Part shown: piece by piece, positions 1-7,032 of the stretch | Layout of the letters: each line of letters opens with the position of its first letter | Position numbering within the stretch: the first letter of the stretch is position 1 | NCBI GenBank assembly: GCA_900768675.1 | Contig: CAAGDT010000202.1 | Location: 1-12,768, forward strand | DNA from: Oscillospiraceae bacterium | Lineage (GTDB): Bacteria; Bacillota; Clostridia; Oscillospirales; Ruminococcaceae | Reading direction: 5' to 3' | DNA length: 12,768 nt | Program-made: the position numbers and the translations under genes | Notes under the pieces: model-generated | Seen by the model: the letters and a program-made list of their open reading frames with translations, nothing else | The model's database searches: none | What the model was told of the DNA's origin: nothing

Positions 1-41
1 AAGGATTTCTTTGATTTTTTATAAAAATCCTTGCACTTTAG

Positions 42-89
42 CAACTTCTGATAGGCTTTTTTCATTACTTTAAAGCCTATCAGAAGTTG
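42..89. repeat. 18-bp perfect inverted repeat
   Basis: Positions 42-59 and 72-89 are exact reverse complements (arms CAACTTCTGATAGGCTTT and its complement) separated by a 12-nt loop. Neither strand shows a T-run right after the stem, so this is not a classic intrinsic terminator. It may be a leader RNA hairpin, a small palindromic repeat or an operator. The perfect pairing is seen directly; the function is unknown. Confidence 0.7.
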
Positions 90-110
90 ATGAGCAGACA
101 TTAAATAAAC

Positions 111-146
111 AATGCTCCGCTGTAAAAAATGCAGCGGAGCATTTTT
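111..146 (+). terminator. Terminator-like hairpin just before the MATE gene
   Basis: A perfect 12-bp stem pairs 111-122 (AATGCTCCGCTG) with 132-143 around a 9-nt A-rich loop, and a run of five T covers 142-146. This is the form of a Rho-independent terminator on the plus strand. It ends one base before the GAGAGG ribosome binding site of the MATE gene, leaving no room for a promoter between them. It either ends an upstream transcript with read-through or acts as an attenuator in the MATE leader. I saw no known riboswitch consensus in 1-110. Confidence 0.65.
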
Positions 147-157
147 GAGAGGTATTT

Positions 158-1558
158 ATGGCAGAAATAAAAGCCGTCCTTTCCGAAAAGGACAGGCGCT
201 TTCGTGAATTTGCCCTTGGCGGCAATATGTGGCGTGTGGTCGCAAGGGTTTCCCTGCCCCTTATGGCGTATCAGGGACTTATGCATATTTTCAAGATACT
301 TGATACCGTTATGGCGGCGCATATCAGCTCCGACGCAGTTTCCTCAATCACCTACATTTCCCAGATAAGCTACCTTATTTCCGCAGTTGGCACAGGGCTT
401 TCAATCGGCGGCGGAATGAAGATAAGCGAGGCTTACGGTGCGGGGGACTATAAGCTTGTAAAGCGCAGAGTAAGTACGGTTTATGCAATATGCGGGATTA
501 TCGGGGCGCTGGTGCTTATGATGATACCCTTTGCGGGATTTTTCCTTAAGCTTGGCGGTACTACCGATACTATGATTGCAGTCGGCACAGCCTACTTTTC
601 CGTTGAGCTGGGGGCGATTGTACTTAACTTCTTCAACTCGGTATATATCGCTGTTGAGCGCTCACGGGGAAACTCACGGCTTATACTTTATCTGAACATT
701 CTGACCCTTGTAGTAAAGCTTGGTCTTACGGCGCTTTTTGTTTACGTTCTGAACGGCGGGGTTGTAACAATATCCATAGCAACCTTTATTTCTCAGCTTG
801 TTTTCTTCGGCTTTGCGCTTCGGAATATGACCAAAAAGGACAGCCCATTCGGTTTTTCTATCCGCTCGGTAAGCTTTAAGGGCGATACAGCCCCGCCTGT
901 TATAAAAACCTCCCTGCCTGCGGCGGTAGAAAGGGCGGCATTCGCCTACGGAAAGCTTATTGTAAACTCTATGTGTACTGTTTACGGGGATACAACCGTA
1001 GGCGCTCTCGGGGTTTCAAACAACATTGACGGGCTTTCAACCTCACTGCAAAACGGCTTTCAGGAGGGCGGCGCTTCGATTATAAGTCAGAATATCGGCG
1101 CAGGAAATCACAGAAGAGCCCTTGACGCATTCAGGAAAACCATGATAATAAATATCGGTATCGGCGTTATTTTTATCATATTCACTCTGATTTATCTTGA
1201 CCCTATCTGCGGGATTTTCTGCGGCGGGGACGAGGAATTCCGCCTGCTTATAAAAAGCATAACACAATACGAAATTCTCGGAATGGTAACTCTCGGCATA
1301 AATGCGGCGGTAATGGCACTGCTTTACGGATACGGCTATACGAAGCTCACACTCCTGCTGAACGCCGCCCGTATTTTCGTTTTCAGAGTTCCCGTTCTCT
1401 GGTTTTTGCAGAATTTCACCGACTACGGCAGCGAAAGCGCAGGAATTGTGATGATGATAAGCAATATTTCCGTGGGTGTTCTTGCGATTATTGCGGCGGT
1501 TTTTGTAATCAGACGGATTAAGCGCAGATATTTTTCGGCGGAGGAAAAGCAGGAATGA
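158..1558 (+). CDS. MATE-family multidrug/cation antiporter
   Basis: This is a predicted inner-membrane exporter of the MATE family, which uses a Na+ or H+ gradient to expel organic cations or metabolites. The 466 residues match the usual MATE length and are mostly hydrophobic, consistent with 12 membrane helices. The N-terminal half has the family-like stretch SLPLMAYQGLMHIFKILDT (about residues 32-50) and GGGMKISEAYGAGD. The second half has the duplicated counterpart GFQEGGASIISQNIGAGN. The ATG at 158 is preceded by GAGAGG with 5-nt spacing. The stop overlaps the pectinesterase start as ATGA, so the two genes are translationally coupled. A terminator-like hairpin sits just upstream and may attenuate expression. 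The substrate cannot be read from sequence. The family call is firm. Confidence 0.93.
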   Translation: MAEIKAVLSEKDRRFREFALGGNMWRVVARVSLPLMAYQGLMHIFKILDTVMAAHISSDAVSSITYISQISYLISAVGTGLSIGGGMKISEAYGAGDYKLVKRRVSTVYAICGIIGALVLMMIPFAGFFLKLGGTTDTMIAVGTAYFSVELGAIVLNFFNSVYIAVERSRGNSRLILYLNILTLVVKLGLTALFVYVLNGGVVTISIATFISQLVFFGFALRNMTKKDSPFGFSIRSVSFKGDTAPPVIKTSLPAAVERAAFAYGKLIVNSMCTVYGDTTVGALGVSNNIDGLSTSLQNGFQEGGASIISQNIGAGNHRRALDAFRKTMIINIGIGVIFIIFTLIYLDPICGIFCGGDEEFRLLIKSITQYEILGMVTLGINAAVMALLYGYGYTKLTLLLNAARIFVFRVPVLWFLQNFTDYGSESAGIVMMISNISVGVLAIIAAVFVIRRIKRRYFSAEEKQE

Positions 1559-2499
1559 TTATCGTTGACATTAATGGAAAGGGCGATTTTGTTTCGGTTG
1601 CAGAAGCGGTAAAATCGGCTTCTGCGGGTGAAAAGCTACTCGTAAAAGCAGGAGTATACAAGGAACGGGTTGAGGTGCTGACCGAGGGGATAGAAATAGT
1701 CGGCGAAAGCGCTGAAAACACGGTTATAACCGAAAGCTTTTACGCTAAAATGCCCTGTGCCGATATAGGCAAGCTTGGCACATTCCGTTCCTACACAATG
1801 CTTATTAACGCAGATAATGTGACCTGCCGCAATATAACAGTTTCAAACACCGCAGGCTTCGGGGAAAATATCGGACAGGCGGTTGCGGTTTACGCAGAGG
1901 GCGACGGGCTGCTGTTTGAGGACTGCCGCTTTCTCGGAAGGCAGGATACCCTTTTTACGGGTCCTCTTCCACACAAGGAAATTGAGAAAAACGGCTTCAA
2001 AGGACCTACCGAGCTTGCTCCCCGTATTCCGGGCAGGCAGACCTATCGCCGCTGTTATATTGAGGGTGACGTTGACTTTATTTTCGGCGGCGCAAAGGGG
2101 ATTTTTGATAGCTGCATTATCCATTCCCTTGACCGGGGCGAGAAAATCAACGGCTATATTACCGCCGCTTCTACCTTTGAGGGGCAGGAGTCCGGCTATA
2201 TTTTCAAGGACTGCGATTTTACAGGAAACTGCCCGAAGGAAACCGTTTATCTGGGCAGACCATGGCGGGACTTTGCAAAGACCGTTTTGCTGAACTGCAA
2301 TATCGGCGGGCATATCTGCGGCGAGGGGTTTCACGACTGGGGGAAAACCGGGGCGAGGAATACCGTTTTTTACGGGTTGCAGGGCTGTACCGGAGAAGGG
2401 TTCAGGACGGACAGGCTTGCGGATTTCGTGAAAGTGCTGACAGAAGAGGAAGCAGAGATTTTCAATGCTATAATTGAAAGGGACGAGATAACGAGATAG
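1555..2499 (+). CDS. Pectinesterase (carbohydrate esterase family 8), apparently cytoplasmic
   Basis: The enzyme is expected to remove methyl esters from galacturonate units of pectin, releasing methanol. Its 314 residues cover essentially one right-handed beta-helix CE8 domain. Signature motifs are present in order: GQAVA (107-111), GRQDTLF with general-acid candidate Asp131, GDVDFIFG with nucleophile candidate Asp174, and LGRPWR with Arg235. All expected catalytic residues are therefore intact. The protein begins directly with the domain (MIIVDINGKGDF) and has no signal peptide, unlike secreted pectinesterases. It would then act inside the cell, perhaps on imported methylated oligogalacturonides (inference). 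Its ATG shares bases with the MATE stop (ATGA). A GGAGG at 1540-1544 lies 10 nt upstream and an AGGA directly abuts the start. A long hairpin follows the stop. Confidence 0.93.
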   Translation: MIIVDINGKGDFVSVAEAVKSASAGEKLLVKAGVYKERVEVLTEGIEIVGESAENTVITESFYAKMPCADIGKLGTFRSYTMLINADNVTCRNITVSNTAGFGENIGQAVAVYAEGDGLLFEDCRFLGRQDTLFTGPLPHKEIEKNGFKGPTELAPRIPGRQTYRRCYIEGDVDFIFGGAKGIFDSCIIHSLDRGEKINGYITAASTFEGQESGYIFKDCDFTGNCPKETVYLGRPWRDFAKTVLLNCNIGGHICGEGFHDWGKTGARNTVFYGLQGCTGEGFRTDRLADFVKVLTEEEAEIFNAIIERDEITR

Positions 2500-2533
2500 A
2501 GCCTGCTGCGGCAAAGCCGCAACAGGCTCTATC
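2495..2533. terminator. Hairpin between convergent operons, probable bidirectional terminator
   Basis: Positions 2495-2512 pair with 2516-2533 across a 3-nt AAA loop. The stem has 17 pairs and a single C/A mismatch (2506/2522). It overlaps the pectinesterase stop codon and lies 7 nt from the end of the convergent kinase gene. Its location and strength fit a shared terminator, although neither strand has a long T-run after it, so termination efficiency is uncertain. Confidence 0.7.
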
Positions 2534-2539
2534 ATTGTA

Positions 2540-5242
2540 TTACTCGTCCAGCAGTATCTTCCAGTTCGCCACAACCTCCGCACATACGTCCGTATCTCCC
2601 TCGGCGGCGGCGGTCCGGAGCTTTCCGAAAAGGCGTGCCGCATCTCCGGAATAGCTGTAATCAGCCATTTTCTCCACAACCTCGTCAATAGCAAGGGTGT
2701 CGAAATTGTCCAGCGCTTCAATCATCTCCGAAAGCAGCTTTTCAACCGTTTCCTTATCCGCTTCCTTAGTATCACGCGGCGTTAAATCCACATCGGGGAA
2801 CACTCCAGCAAGGATTGTTCTGACATTCCTGTAAAGCTCAAGAAATTCCTCATGGTGGGAGTTGATAAAGCCGATATTATTGGAATTTCCCGCAAATTCA
2901 AGCTTAAAGGCAAGGTCGGCAATCTTGTCTGCGCCTATCTGACGGGAGGTACTCTTGAAGGCGTGAACTTCAATTGTGTACTGCTTTATGTCCTGCTCCT
3001 TAAGGCAGCGGCAAAGCACCTCAACCCGCTTGTCAATGGAGAGATAATACTCACGCAGAACCTGCATATAAAGCTTCTCGCTGCCCAGCAGAGAGATTGC
3101 CTTTCCCGTATTGAGTCCCTCTATTGTAAGGCCGTTTTTTTTAGGTGCAGGCGCTGCGCTGCCCCCGGTTACGGGCATTATCTTTACAGCAGGCAGCCAT
3201 TTTCTCACCATTCCCACAATTTCCTTGGTTTCAATGGGCTTTGCCACAAAGTCGTTCATACCCTCACGGATAAACATTTCCTTTGTGCCGCCGATTGCAT
3301 TTGCGGTAAGGGCGATTATCGGCACCTCCTCGTAGCCGGGTATCATGCGACGTATGATATGCGTAGTTTCAACGCCGTCAACCTCAGGCATCATGTGGTC
3401 CATAAAAATTATATCGTATCTGAGCTGCTTTACCTTTTCAATAGCCTGCGCCGCTCCGTTTGCGGTATCTATCTGCATACCCAGCGGCTCAAGTATTCCG
3501 CTTGCCACAACAAGGTTTACGTTATTGTCGTCAACTATAAGCACATGGGCGTCGGGGGCGGTAAACTGGAATTCGTTTTCCCCGCTTAAATCGCCGCACT
3601 CCATTCCGCCGAGACCTAAAGCCGAGCAGAGAGTTGCTGAATAAACAGGCTTTTTAAGCACCTTTACATTTGGGCAGCTTATATCGTTGGGAGCGTCGTA
3701 GGGAGCGATTACTATGAACCCAATTTCGGCGTGTTTTTCGGCATAGTCCTTTACCCCGCCGCAGAAAAGCGCTCTGTCAACAATAACATAGCCCGCCCTT
3801 ATGTCATCAAGAGAGCCGCCCTTCATCAAATCCTTGCAGAGTATTCCTACTGCCGCAAGGTCGGCTAAGACCTGCCTGCGGACAAAGTAGTTCTGGAGCA
3901 TTACAGCGATACATAGCCGCTTTTCGGGCTTCGGAACTATGGGAGTAGCGCTTATTATTTTTTGGGGCAGTTCGATTGAGAAGGTGCTGCCAACATTATA
4001 CTCGCTCTCTACCGAAACCGAGCCACGCATAAGCTTTAAAAGCTGCTGGGTTATGGCAAGACCAAGTCCCGTGCCCTCAATATTGCGGTTGCGCTTGCTG
4101 TCAACCTGCTGGAAGGACTGAAAAAGCTTTCCTAAATCCTCCTTCTTTATGCCCGAGCCGGTATCCGAAACCTCCGCTTTCAGCAAAACTGTATTCTCGT
4201 CAATAGGCTCGCTGTACATTTTCAGATGCACGTTGCCTGTCTTGGTAAATTTAACCGCATTGTTAAGAAGATTAAGAAGTATCTGATGTATTCTTATATT
4301 ATCGCCGAAAAGCTTGCTTGGAAGATTCGGCGACAGGTCAACGGTAAATTCGAGATTTTTCGAGCCTATACGGCTGTTAACTATATTCGCAAGGTCGTTT
4401 ATAATGGACAGCGGCTCGTACACCACTTCCACAATATTCATTTTTCCCGACTCTATCTTTGAGAAATCAAGAATATCGTTTATAATAACCAGCAGATTTT
4501 TGCCCGAGGAGCGTATCTGGCGTATGTACTGCTTTGCCTGCTCGGACATTTCCTCTCGCAGGGCAAGCTCCGCCATACCGAGAACAGCGTTCATCGGCGT
4601 TCTTATCTCGTGGCTCATATTTGCAAGAAAGTCGGATTTCTGCCTTGTCGCCTGCATAGCCTGCTTATTGAGCTGGATAGAAACGTATTCCTTATACGCC
4701 ATATCCGAAAGCACGCCTGCAAACTCATAGATAAACTGAGTTGAGCGGTCGATTGCGTTTTTGGGTACTATCTGGGTCTTTTTTGCAGCCTCAACGAAAG
4801 CCTCCTCGTCAACCTCTATTTCCCGGGCAATTTTCCTCATTTTATCAAGGTCCGGAGGCTCGCTTAATACCTGCCCGCCGATAAAGCTTCCTATCATCCG
4901 GTCGCCAAGCATAATCGGCGCTGCAAAATCCACCAGATTTGCATGACAGAAATAGGACACGGGGCCCCCTGTTTCAAGCGCCTTTACCGCTCCCATTTTG
5001 TCGCACTGCTCGCAGCGGGCTCTGCCGATAGGGGACTTGCGGCAGAACTCGGTACAGAACTCGGAGAAGTTTGTGCCCTCGGTTACGGCAACGCCGTTTT
5101 CGTCCGTGGTAAGGGACGCCATTCGCGCCATTTTAGCAAAGGAGTCCTGCATTTTCTGTAATATTTCAACTTCTATAAGGTCTGTAAGGTGCAGGTTCTC
5201 GTCTACCTCAAAATTCAGTATTTCTTCGTCAATTTCAGACAT
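2540..5242 (-). CDS. Soluble hybrid sensor histidine kinase: PocR sensor, kinase core, pseudo-receiver, receiver, Hpt
   Basis: This 900-residue protein has no membrane segment and should sense a cytoplasmic ligand. Domains in order: a PocR-type ligand-binding domain (about 18-185) with Cys63, Cys67, Cys77, Cys80 and Cys99; a helical linker; HisKA with H-box MSHEIRTPMN and phospho-acceptor His211; HATPase with N-box near 324-328, G1 DTGSG (360-364) and G2 GTGLG (390-394). A receiver-like segment lacking the acidic pocket (about 441-543) follows, then a canonical receiver (565-685) with DD at 571-572, phospho-acceptor Asp615, Thr646 and Lys668. An Hpt domain has His760 in HAFKSTS, and a helical tail of unknown role ends the protein. 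This supports a multistep relay His211-Asp615-His760. The ATG shares one base with the upstream receiver gene's stop (TAATG) and follows GGGGAG. The likely phosphoryl acceptor is that neighbour. The ligand is unknown. Confidence 0.92.
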   Translation of the reverse strand: MSEIDEEILNFEVDENLHLTDLIEVEILQKMQDSFAKMARMASLTTDENGVAVTEGTNFSEFCTEFCRKSPIGRARCEQCDKMGAVKALETGGPVSYFCHANLVDFAAPIMLGDRMIGSFIGGQVLSEPPDLDKMRKIAREIEVDEEAFVEAAKKTQIVPKNAIDRSTQFIYEFAGVLSDMAYKEYVSIQLNKQAMQATRQKSDFLANMSHEIRTPMNAVLGMAELALREEMSEQAKQYIRQIRSSGKNLLVIINDILDFSKIESGKMNIVEVVYEPLSIINDLANIVNSRIGSKNLEFTVDLSPNLPSKLFGDNIRIHQILLNLLNNAVKFTKTGNVHLKMYSEPIDENTVLLKAEVSDTGSGIKKEDLGKLFQSFQQVDSKRNRNIEGTGLGLAITQQLLKLMRGSVSVESEYNVGSTFSIELPQKIISATPIVPKPEKRLCIAVMLQNYFVRRQVLADLAAVGILCKDLMKGGSLDDIRAGYVIVDRALFCGGVKDYAEKHAEIGFIVIAPYDAPNDISCPNVKVLKKPVYSATLCSALGLGGMECGDLSGENEFQFTAPDAHVLIVDDNNVNLVVASGILEPLGMQIDTANGAAQAIEKVKQLRYDIIFMDHMMPEVDGVETTHIIRRMIPGYEEVPIIALTANAIGGTKEMFIREGMNDFVAKPIETKEIVGMVRKWLPAVKIMPVTGGSAAPAPKKNGLTIEGLNTGKAISLLGSEKLYMQVLREYYLSIDKRVEVLCRCLKEQDIKQYTIEVHAFKSTSRQIGADKIADLAFKLEFAGNSNNIGFINSHHEEFLELYRNVRTILAGVFPDVDLTPRDTKEADKETVEKLLSEMIEALDNFDTLAIDEVVEKMADYSYSGDAARLFGKLRTAAAEGDTDVCAEVVANWKILLDE

Positions 5243-6072
5243 TATAACTCCCCGTCCCCGCTGTCAAAAATACGCTGTATTGTTTCGTTTACTCTTTCTA
5301 TGTCAATAGGCTTTAAAAGGTAGCCCTGGGGCTTCAGCATAAGCACATTTGCAATCTTGCTGCGGTCGGCTACGCCTGTAAGAAAAACTATGGGAACGTC
5401 CTTTGCAGAATCAAGCGCTCTGATATTCTTGAAAACCTCGGGGCCGTCCTCTACGGGCATCTGGTAATCAAGGAAAATAAGGTCGGGAGTTTTCGCGCTA
5501 AGAAACTTCATCGCCATTTTGCCGCTAATCATGGTTGTAACGATATAATCAGGCTCAAGGGCTGCCTTCAGAAGCTTTAAAACAGCACGGTCGTCGTCGA
5601 TAATAAGTATCTGCTTTCTTGCGTTAAGGCGGGCTGCCTCCGCAAGAATACGCTCTTCCTCAAGGCGCTTTCTCTCCTCTTCCTTTTCCCTTTCCTCTTC
5701 AATAAGCTTCAGCTTGCGCACAATATTATCCGCAATAGCGTCAATTGTTATCGGGCGGCAGAGCACAAGGTCGATAACCTCGGGGACTTCGTTTTCGTAA
5801 AATTCCCTGCTATCCTCGTCGGTTATTACCACAATCGGTACATTTGAAGAAACTTTCTCTGTTTTAAGCCGCATTAAAAGGGACATAAGCTGCATATCCA
5901 CCTGGTCGGCAATACAAACGTAGGCGTCGGGCTGGAAAAGCTCATAGTGGGCGCTTAAATCCTCCCAGTAGTTTGAGGAGGTCATGCAGGAAAAACGTCC
6001 GTAGGTCTTTATGAAAAAGTCACGGAGCAGGGTTGAACTTGCGCAGTTAAGCAGGATTTTATATTTTCTCAT
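5242..6072 (-). CDS. Response regulator with degenerate plus canonical receiver, no output domain
   Basis: This is a predicted phosphorelay protein of 276 residues. Residues 3-120 look like a degenerate receiver: the acidic pair after strand 1 is missing (ILLNCAS) and the usual Lys before Pro is Arg106 (CRPI). A charged coiled coil rich in E, K and R spans about 123-152. A canonical receiver follows (153-270) with DDD at 159-161, phospho-acceptor Asp202 in LDYQMP, Thr232 and Lys254. There is no DNA-binding or enzymatic output, so it probably relays phosphate or acts by protein contact. I chose the ATG at 6072 because GGGGGTG lies a few bases upstream. An in-frame TTG at 6114 adds 14 residues but has no ribosome binding site. 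The gene heads the operon with the hybrid kinase and has a consensus promoter about 130 nt upstream of its start. Confidence 0.9.
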   Translation of the reverse strand: MRKYKILLNCASSTLLRDFFIKTYGRFSCMTSSNYWEDLSAHYELFQPDAYVCIADQVDMQLMSLLMRLKTEKVSSNVPIVVITDEDSREFYENEVPEVIDLVLCRPITIDAIADNIVRKLKLIEEEREKEEERKRLEEERILAEAARLNARKQILIIDDDRAVLKLLKAALEPDYIVTTMISGKMAMKFLSAKTPDLIFLDYQMPVEDGPEVFKNIRALDSAKDVPIVFLTGVADRSKIANVLMLKPQGYLLKPIDIERVNETIQRIFDSGDGEL

Positions 6073-6150
6073 TTTCACACCCCCGAAGTTGTTATATTTG
6101 TTTATAAACGACAAAGATTTTTTTGGTTTCTCTGAGCGGAATCTGAGTCG

Positions 6151-6192
6151 GATATATTTTTCTGCCCGCCTTCGGCGGGCAAAAAATATGTT
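6151..6192. repeat. GC-core extended hairpin in the response-regulator leader
   Basis: GCCCGCC (6164-6170) and GGCGGGC (6174-6180) form a 7-bp GC stem with a TTC loop. With one bulged base (C6162), the stem continues through A/T flanks from 6154 to 6189, giving about 16 pairs, and wobble pairing can reach 6151-6192. On both strands T precedes and A follows the stem, so there is no terminal U-tract. It lies inside the predicted 5' leader (about 125 nt) of the minus-strand receiver/kinase mRNA. A role in mRNA stability or attenuation is possible but not shown. Confidence 0.7.
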
Positions 6193-6203
6193 AGTTTTAT
6201 TTT

Positions 6204-6232
6204 ATTATATCACCAAATTGTCATAATGTCAA
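6204..6232 (-). promoter_or_regulatory. Consensus sigma-A promoter for the receiver/kinase operon
   Basis: On the minus strand, TTGACA (plus positions 6227-6232) and TATAAT (6204-6209) are perfect -35 and -10 hexamers with exactly 17 nt between them. Transcription should start near 6197. The resulting leader to the ATG at 6072 is about 125 nt and includes the hairpin at 6154-6189. Confidence 0.85.
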
Positions 6233-6330
6233 TCAAAATAGTGTATAAGCCGACATATATTACGATAATATTGCAAATATCCTGCAAAAACGGCAGCACA
6301 AAATTTTCTCTTTACAAATGCTTTACCGAT

Positions 6331-6359
6331 TTGACATTTTTGCAGATATATAATATCAT
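6331..6359 (+). promoter_or_regulatory. Probable promoter of the ECF sigma gene pair
   Basis: TTGACA at 6331-6336 is a perfect -35 box. With 17-nt spacing the -10 is TATCAT (6354-6359), five of six consensus. A perfect TATAAT at 6349-6354 is only 12 nt away, too close. The start site would be near 6366, giving a leader of about 109 nt. This looks like a housekeeping promoter rather than an obvious ECF autoregulated one. Confidence 0.65.
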
Positions 6360-6474
6360 TTATGAAAAGACCGCCGATAAAAAATACTGCAAAAAAATAA
6401 AAGTCAGCGATACATTTTTCGGGTTCGGGTGTTTAATAAGTGGAAGGAAAAAATTTACAGAGAGGAGAGGGATT

Positions 6475-7032
6475 ATGGACAGCGGAGCAGCAGCTTACAA
6501 GCGGTTTCTGAGCGGCGACGATTACGGACTTGAGCAGGTAATCGGGCTTTACAAGGACAGCCTTATTTTCTTTCTTTTGCAGTATGTGAAAAGCCCAGAT
6601 TTAGCAGAAGAACTTACCGAGGACGTCTTTGTGGCGCTGGCGGTAAAAAAGCCCTGTTTCAGCGAGAACGCCGCCTTTAAGACCTGGCTTTTCACAATAG
6701 CAAGAAATAAGGCGCTGAACTGCTTAAGAAGCCCCTTTATGCGGAGAAGAGTGCCGGTTGAGCAGGCGGAAATTACGGCGGAAATCGACTGCCCCGAAAA
6801 GGAGCTTTTACGGCAGGAACGTTATCGGGCGCTTTACTCGGCTATGGAAAGGCTACCCGAAAATCAGCGGGAATTGATTTATCTCGTTTATTTCGAGGAT
6901 ATGAAGGTTGCTCGCGCAGCTAAGGTTATCAGAAAAACAAGCAGACAGGCAAGCAATATACTGTCAAGGGCGAAAAAAAGCCTTAAAGAGATTCTGGAAA
7001 AGGAGGGCTTCGGCTATGAAATCGAGTCATGA
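6475..7032 (+). CDS. ECF-type RNA polymerase sigma-70 factor
   Basis: This is an alternative sigma factor directing RNA polymerase to a specific gene set. The 185 residues contain region 2 (about 22-85), including DLAEELTEDVFVAL and FKTWLFTIARNKALNCLR, where the core-binding and -10-binding helices lie. After a short linker, region 4 (about 115-172) has LPENQRELIYLVYFEDM and a helix-turn-helix ending in SNILSRAKKSL. Region 3 is absent, as expected for the ECF group. The ATG at 6475 is preceded by GAGGAGAGG at good spacing. The open frame continues back to 6226 but without a ribosome binding site, so I reject the longer form. The 3' end overlaps the next gene by 17 nt, a typical sigma/anti-sigma arrangement. 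The target promoters are unknown. Confidence 0.92.
   Translation: MDSGAAAYKRFLSGDDYGLEQVIGLYKDSLIFFLLQYVKSPDLAEELTEDVFVALAVKKPCFSENAAFKTWLFTIARNKALNCLRSPFMRRRVPVEQAEITAEIDCPEKELLRQERYRALYSAMERLPENQRELIYLVYFEDMKVARAAKVIRKTSRQASNILSRAKKSLKEILEKEGFGYEIES

Larger units (their letters stand above)
6073..6474. other. Divergent intergenic regulatory region
   Basis: These 402 bases lie between the receiver gene (minus) and the sigma-factor gene (plus) and are AT-rich with no credible gene. They hold the minus-strand promoter (6204-6232), the leader hairpin (6151-6192), a plus-strand promoter candidate (6331-6359), a TCTGAG direct repeat with 11-nt period (6131 and 6142), and the sigma ribosome binding site. 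Between the two -35 boxes lie about 98 AT-rich bases where a shared regulator could bind, but I saw no clear operator there. The in-frame extension of the sigma ORF back to 6226 crosses promoter sequence and is not credible as coding. Confidence 0.75.

Noticed and set aside
1..32. AAGGATTT / AAATCCTT inverted repeat at the left edge
   Set aside because: Only 8 bp pair and the sequence is cut by the window edge. A competing 7-bp A/T hairpin at 13-29 is equally possible, so no feature is claimed.
1843..2721. 292-residue open frame on the minus strand
   Set aside because: It lies opposite the pectinesterase with intact catalytic motifs and crosses the terminator hairpin and the end of the kinase. 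Its composition looks like a reading-frame shadow.
2852..3589. 245-residue open frame on the plus strand within the kinase gene
   Set aside because: It is antisense to the receiver and Hpt domains, which are clearly real. The product is Cys/His-rich with no recognisable domain.
6073..6114. TTG start adding 14 residues to the response regulator
   Set aside because: No ribosome binding site precedes the TTG. The ATG at 6072 is preceded by GGGGGTG and starts directly at the receiver-like fold.
6226..6474. Upstream extension of the sigma-factor ORF by 83 residues
   Set aside because: The extension crosses the minus-strand promoter and the plus-strand -35/-10 region, has no ribosome binding site and lacks any sigma homology. 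The ATG at 6475 has a strong GAGGAGAGG site.
6908..7015. Upstream extension of the membrane protein within the sigma gene
   Set aside because: There is no Shine-Dalgarno site before 6908. AAAGGAGG at 6999-7006 fits the ATG at 7016, which also gives the usual basic tail before the membrane helix.
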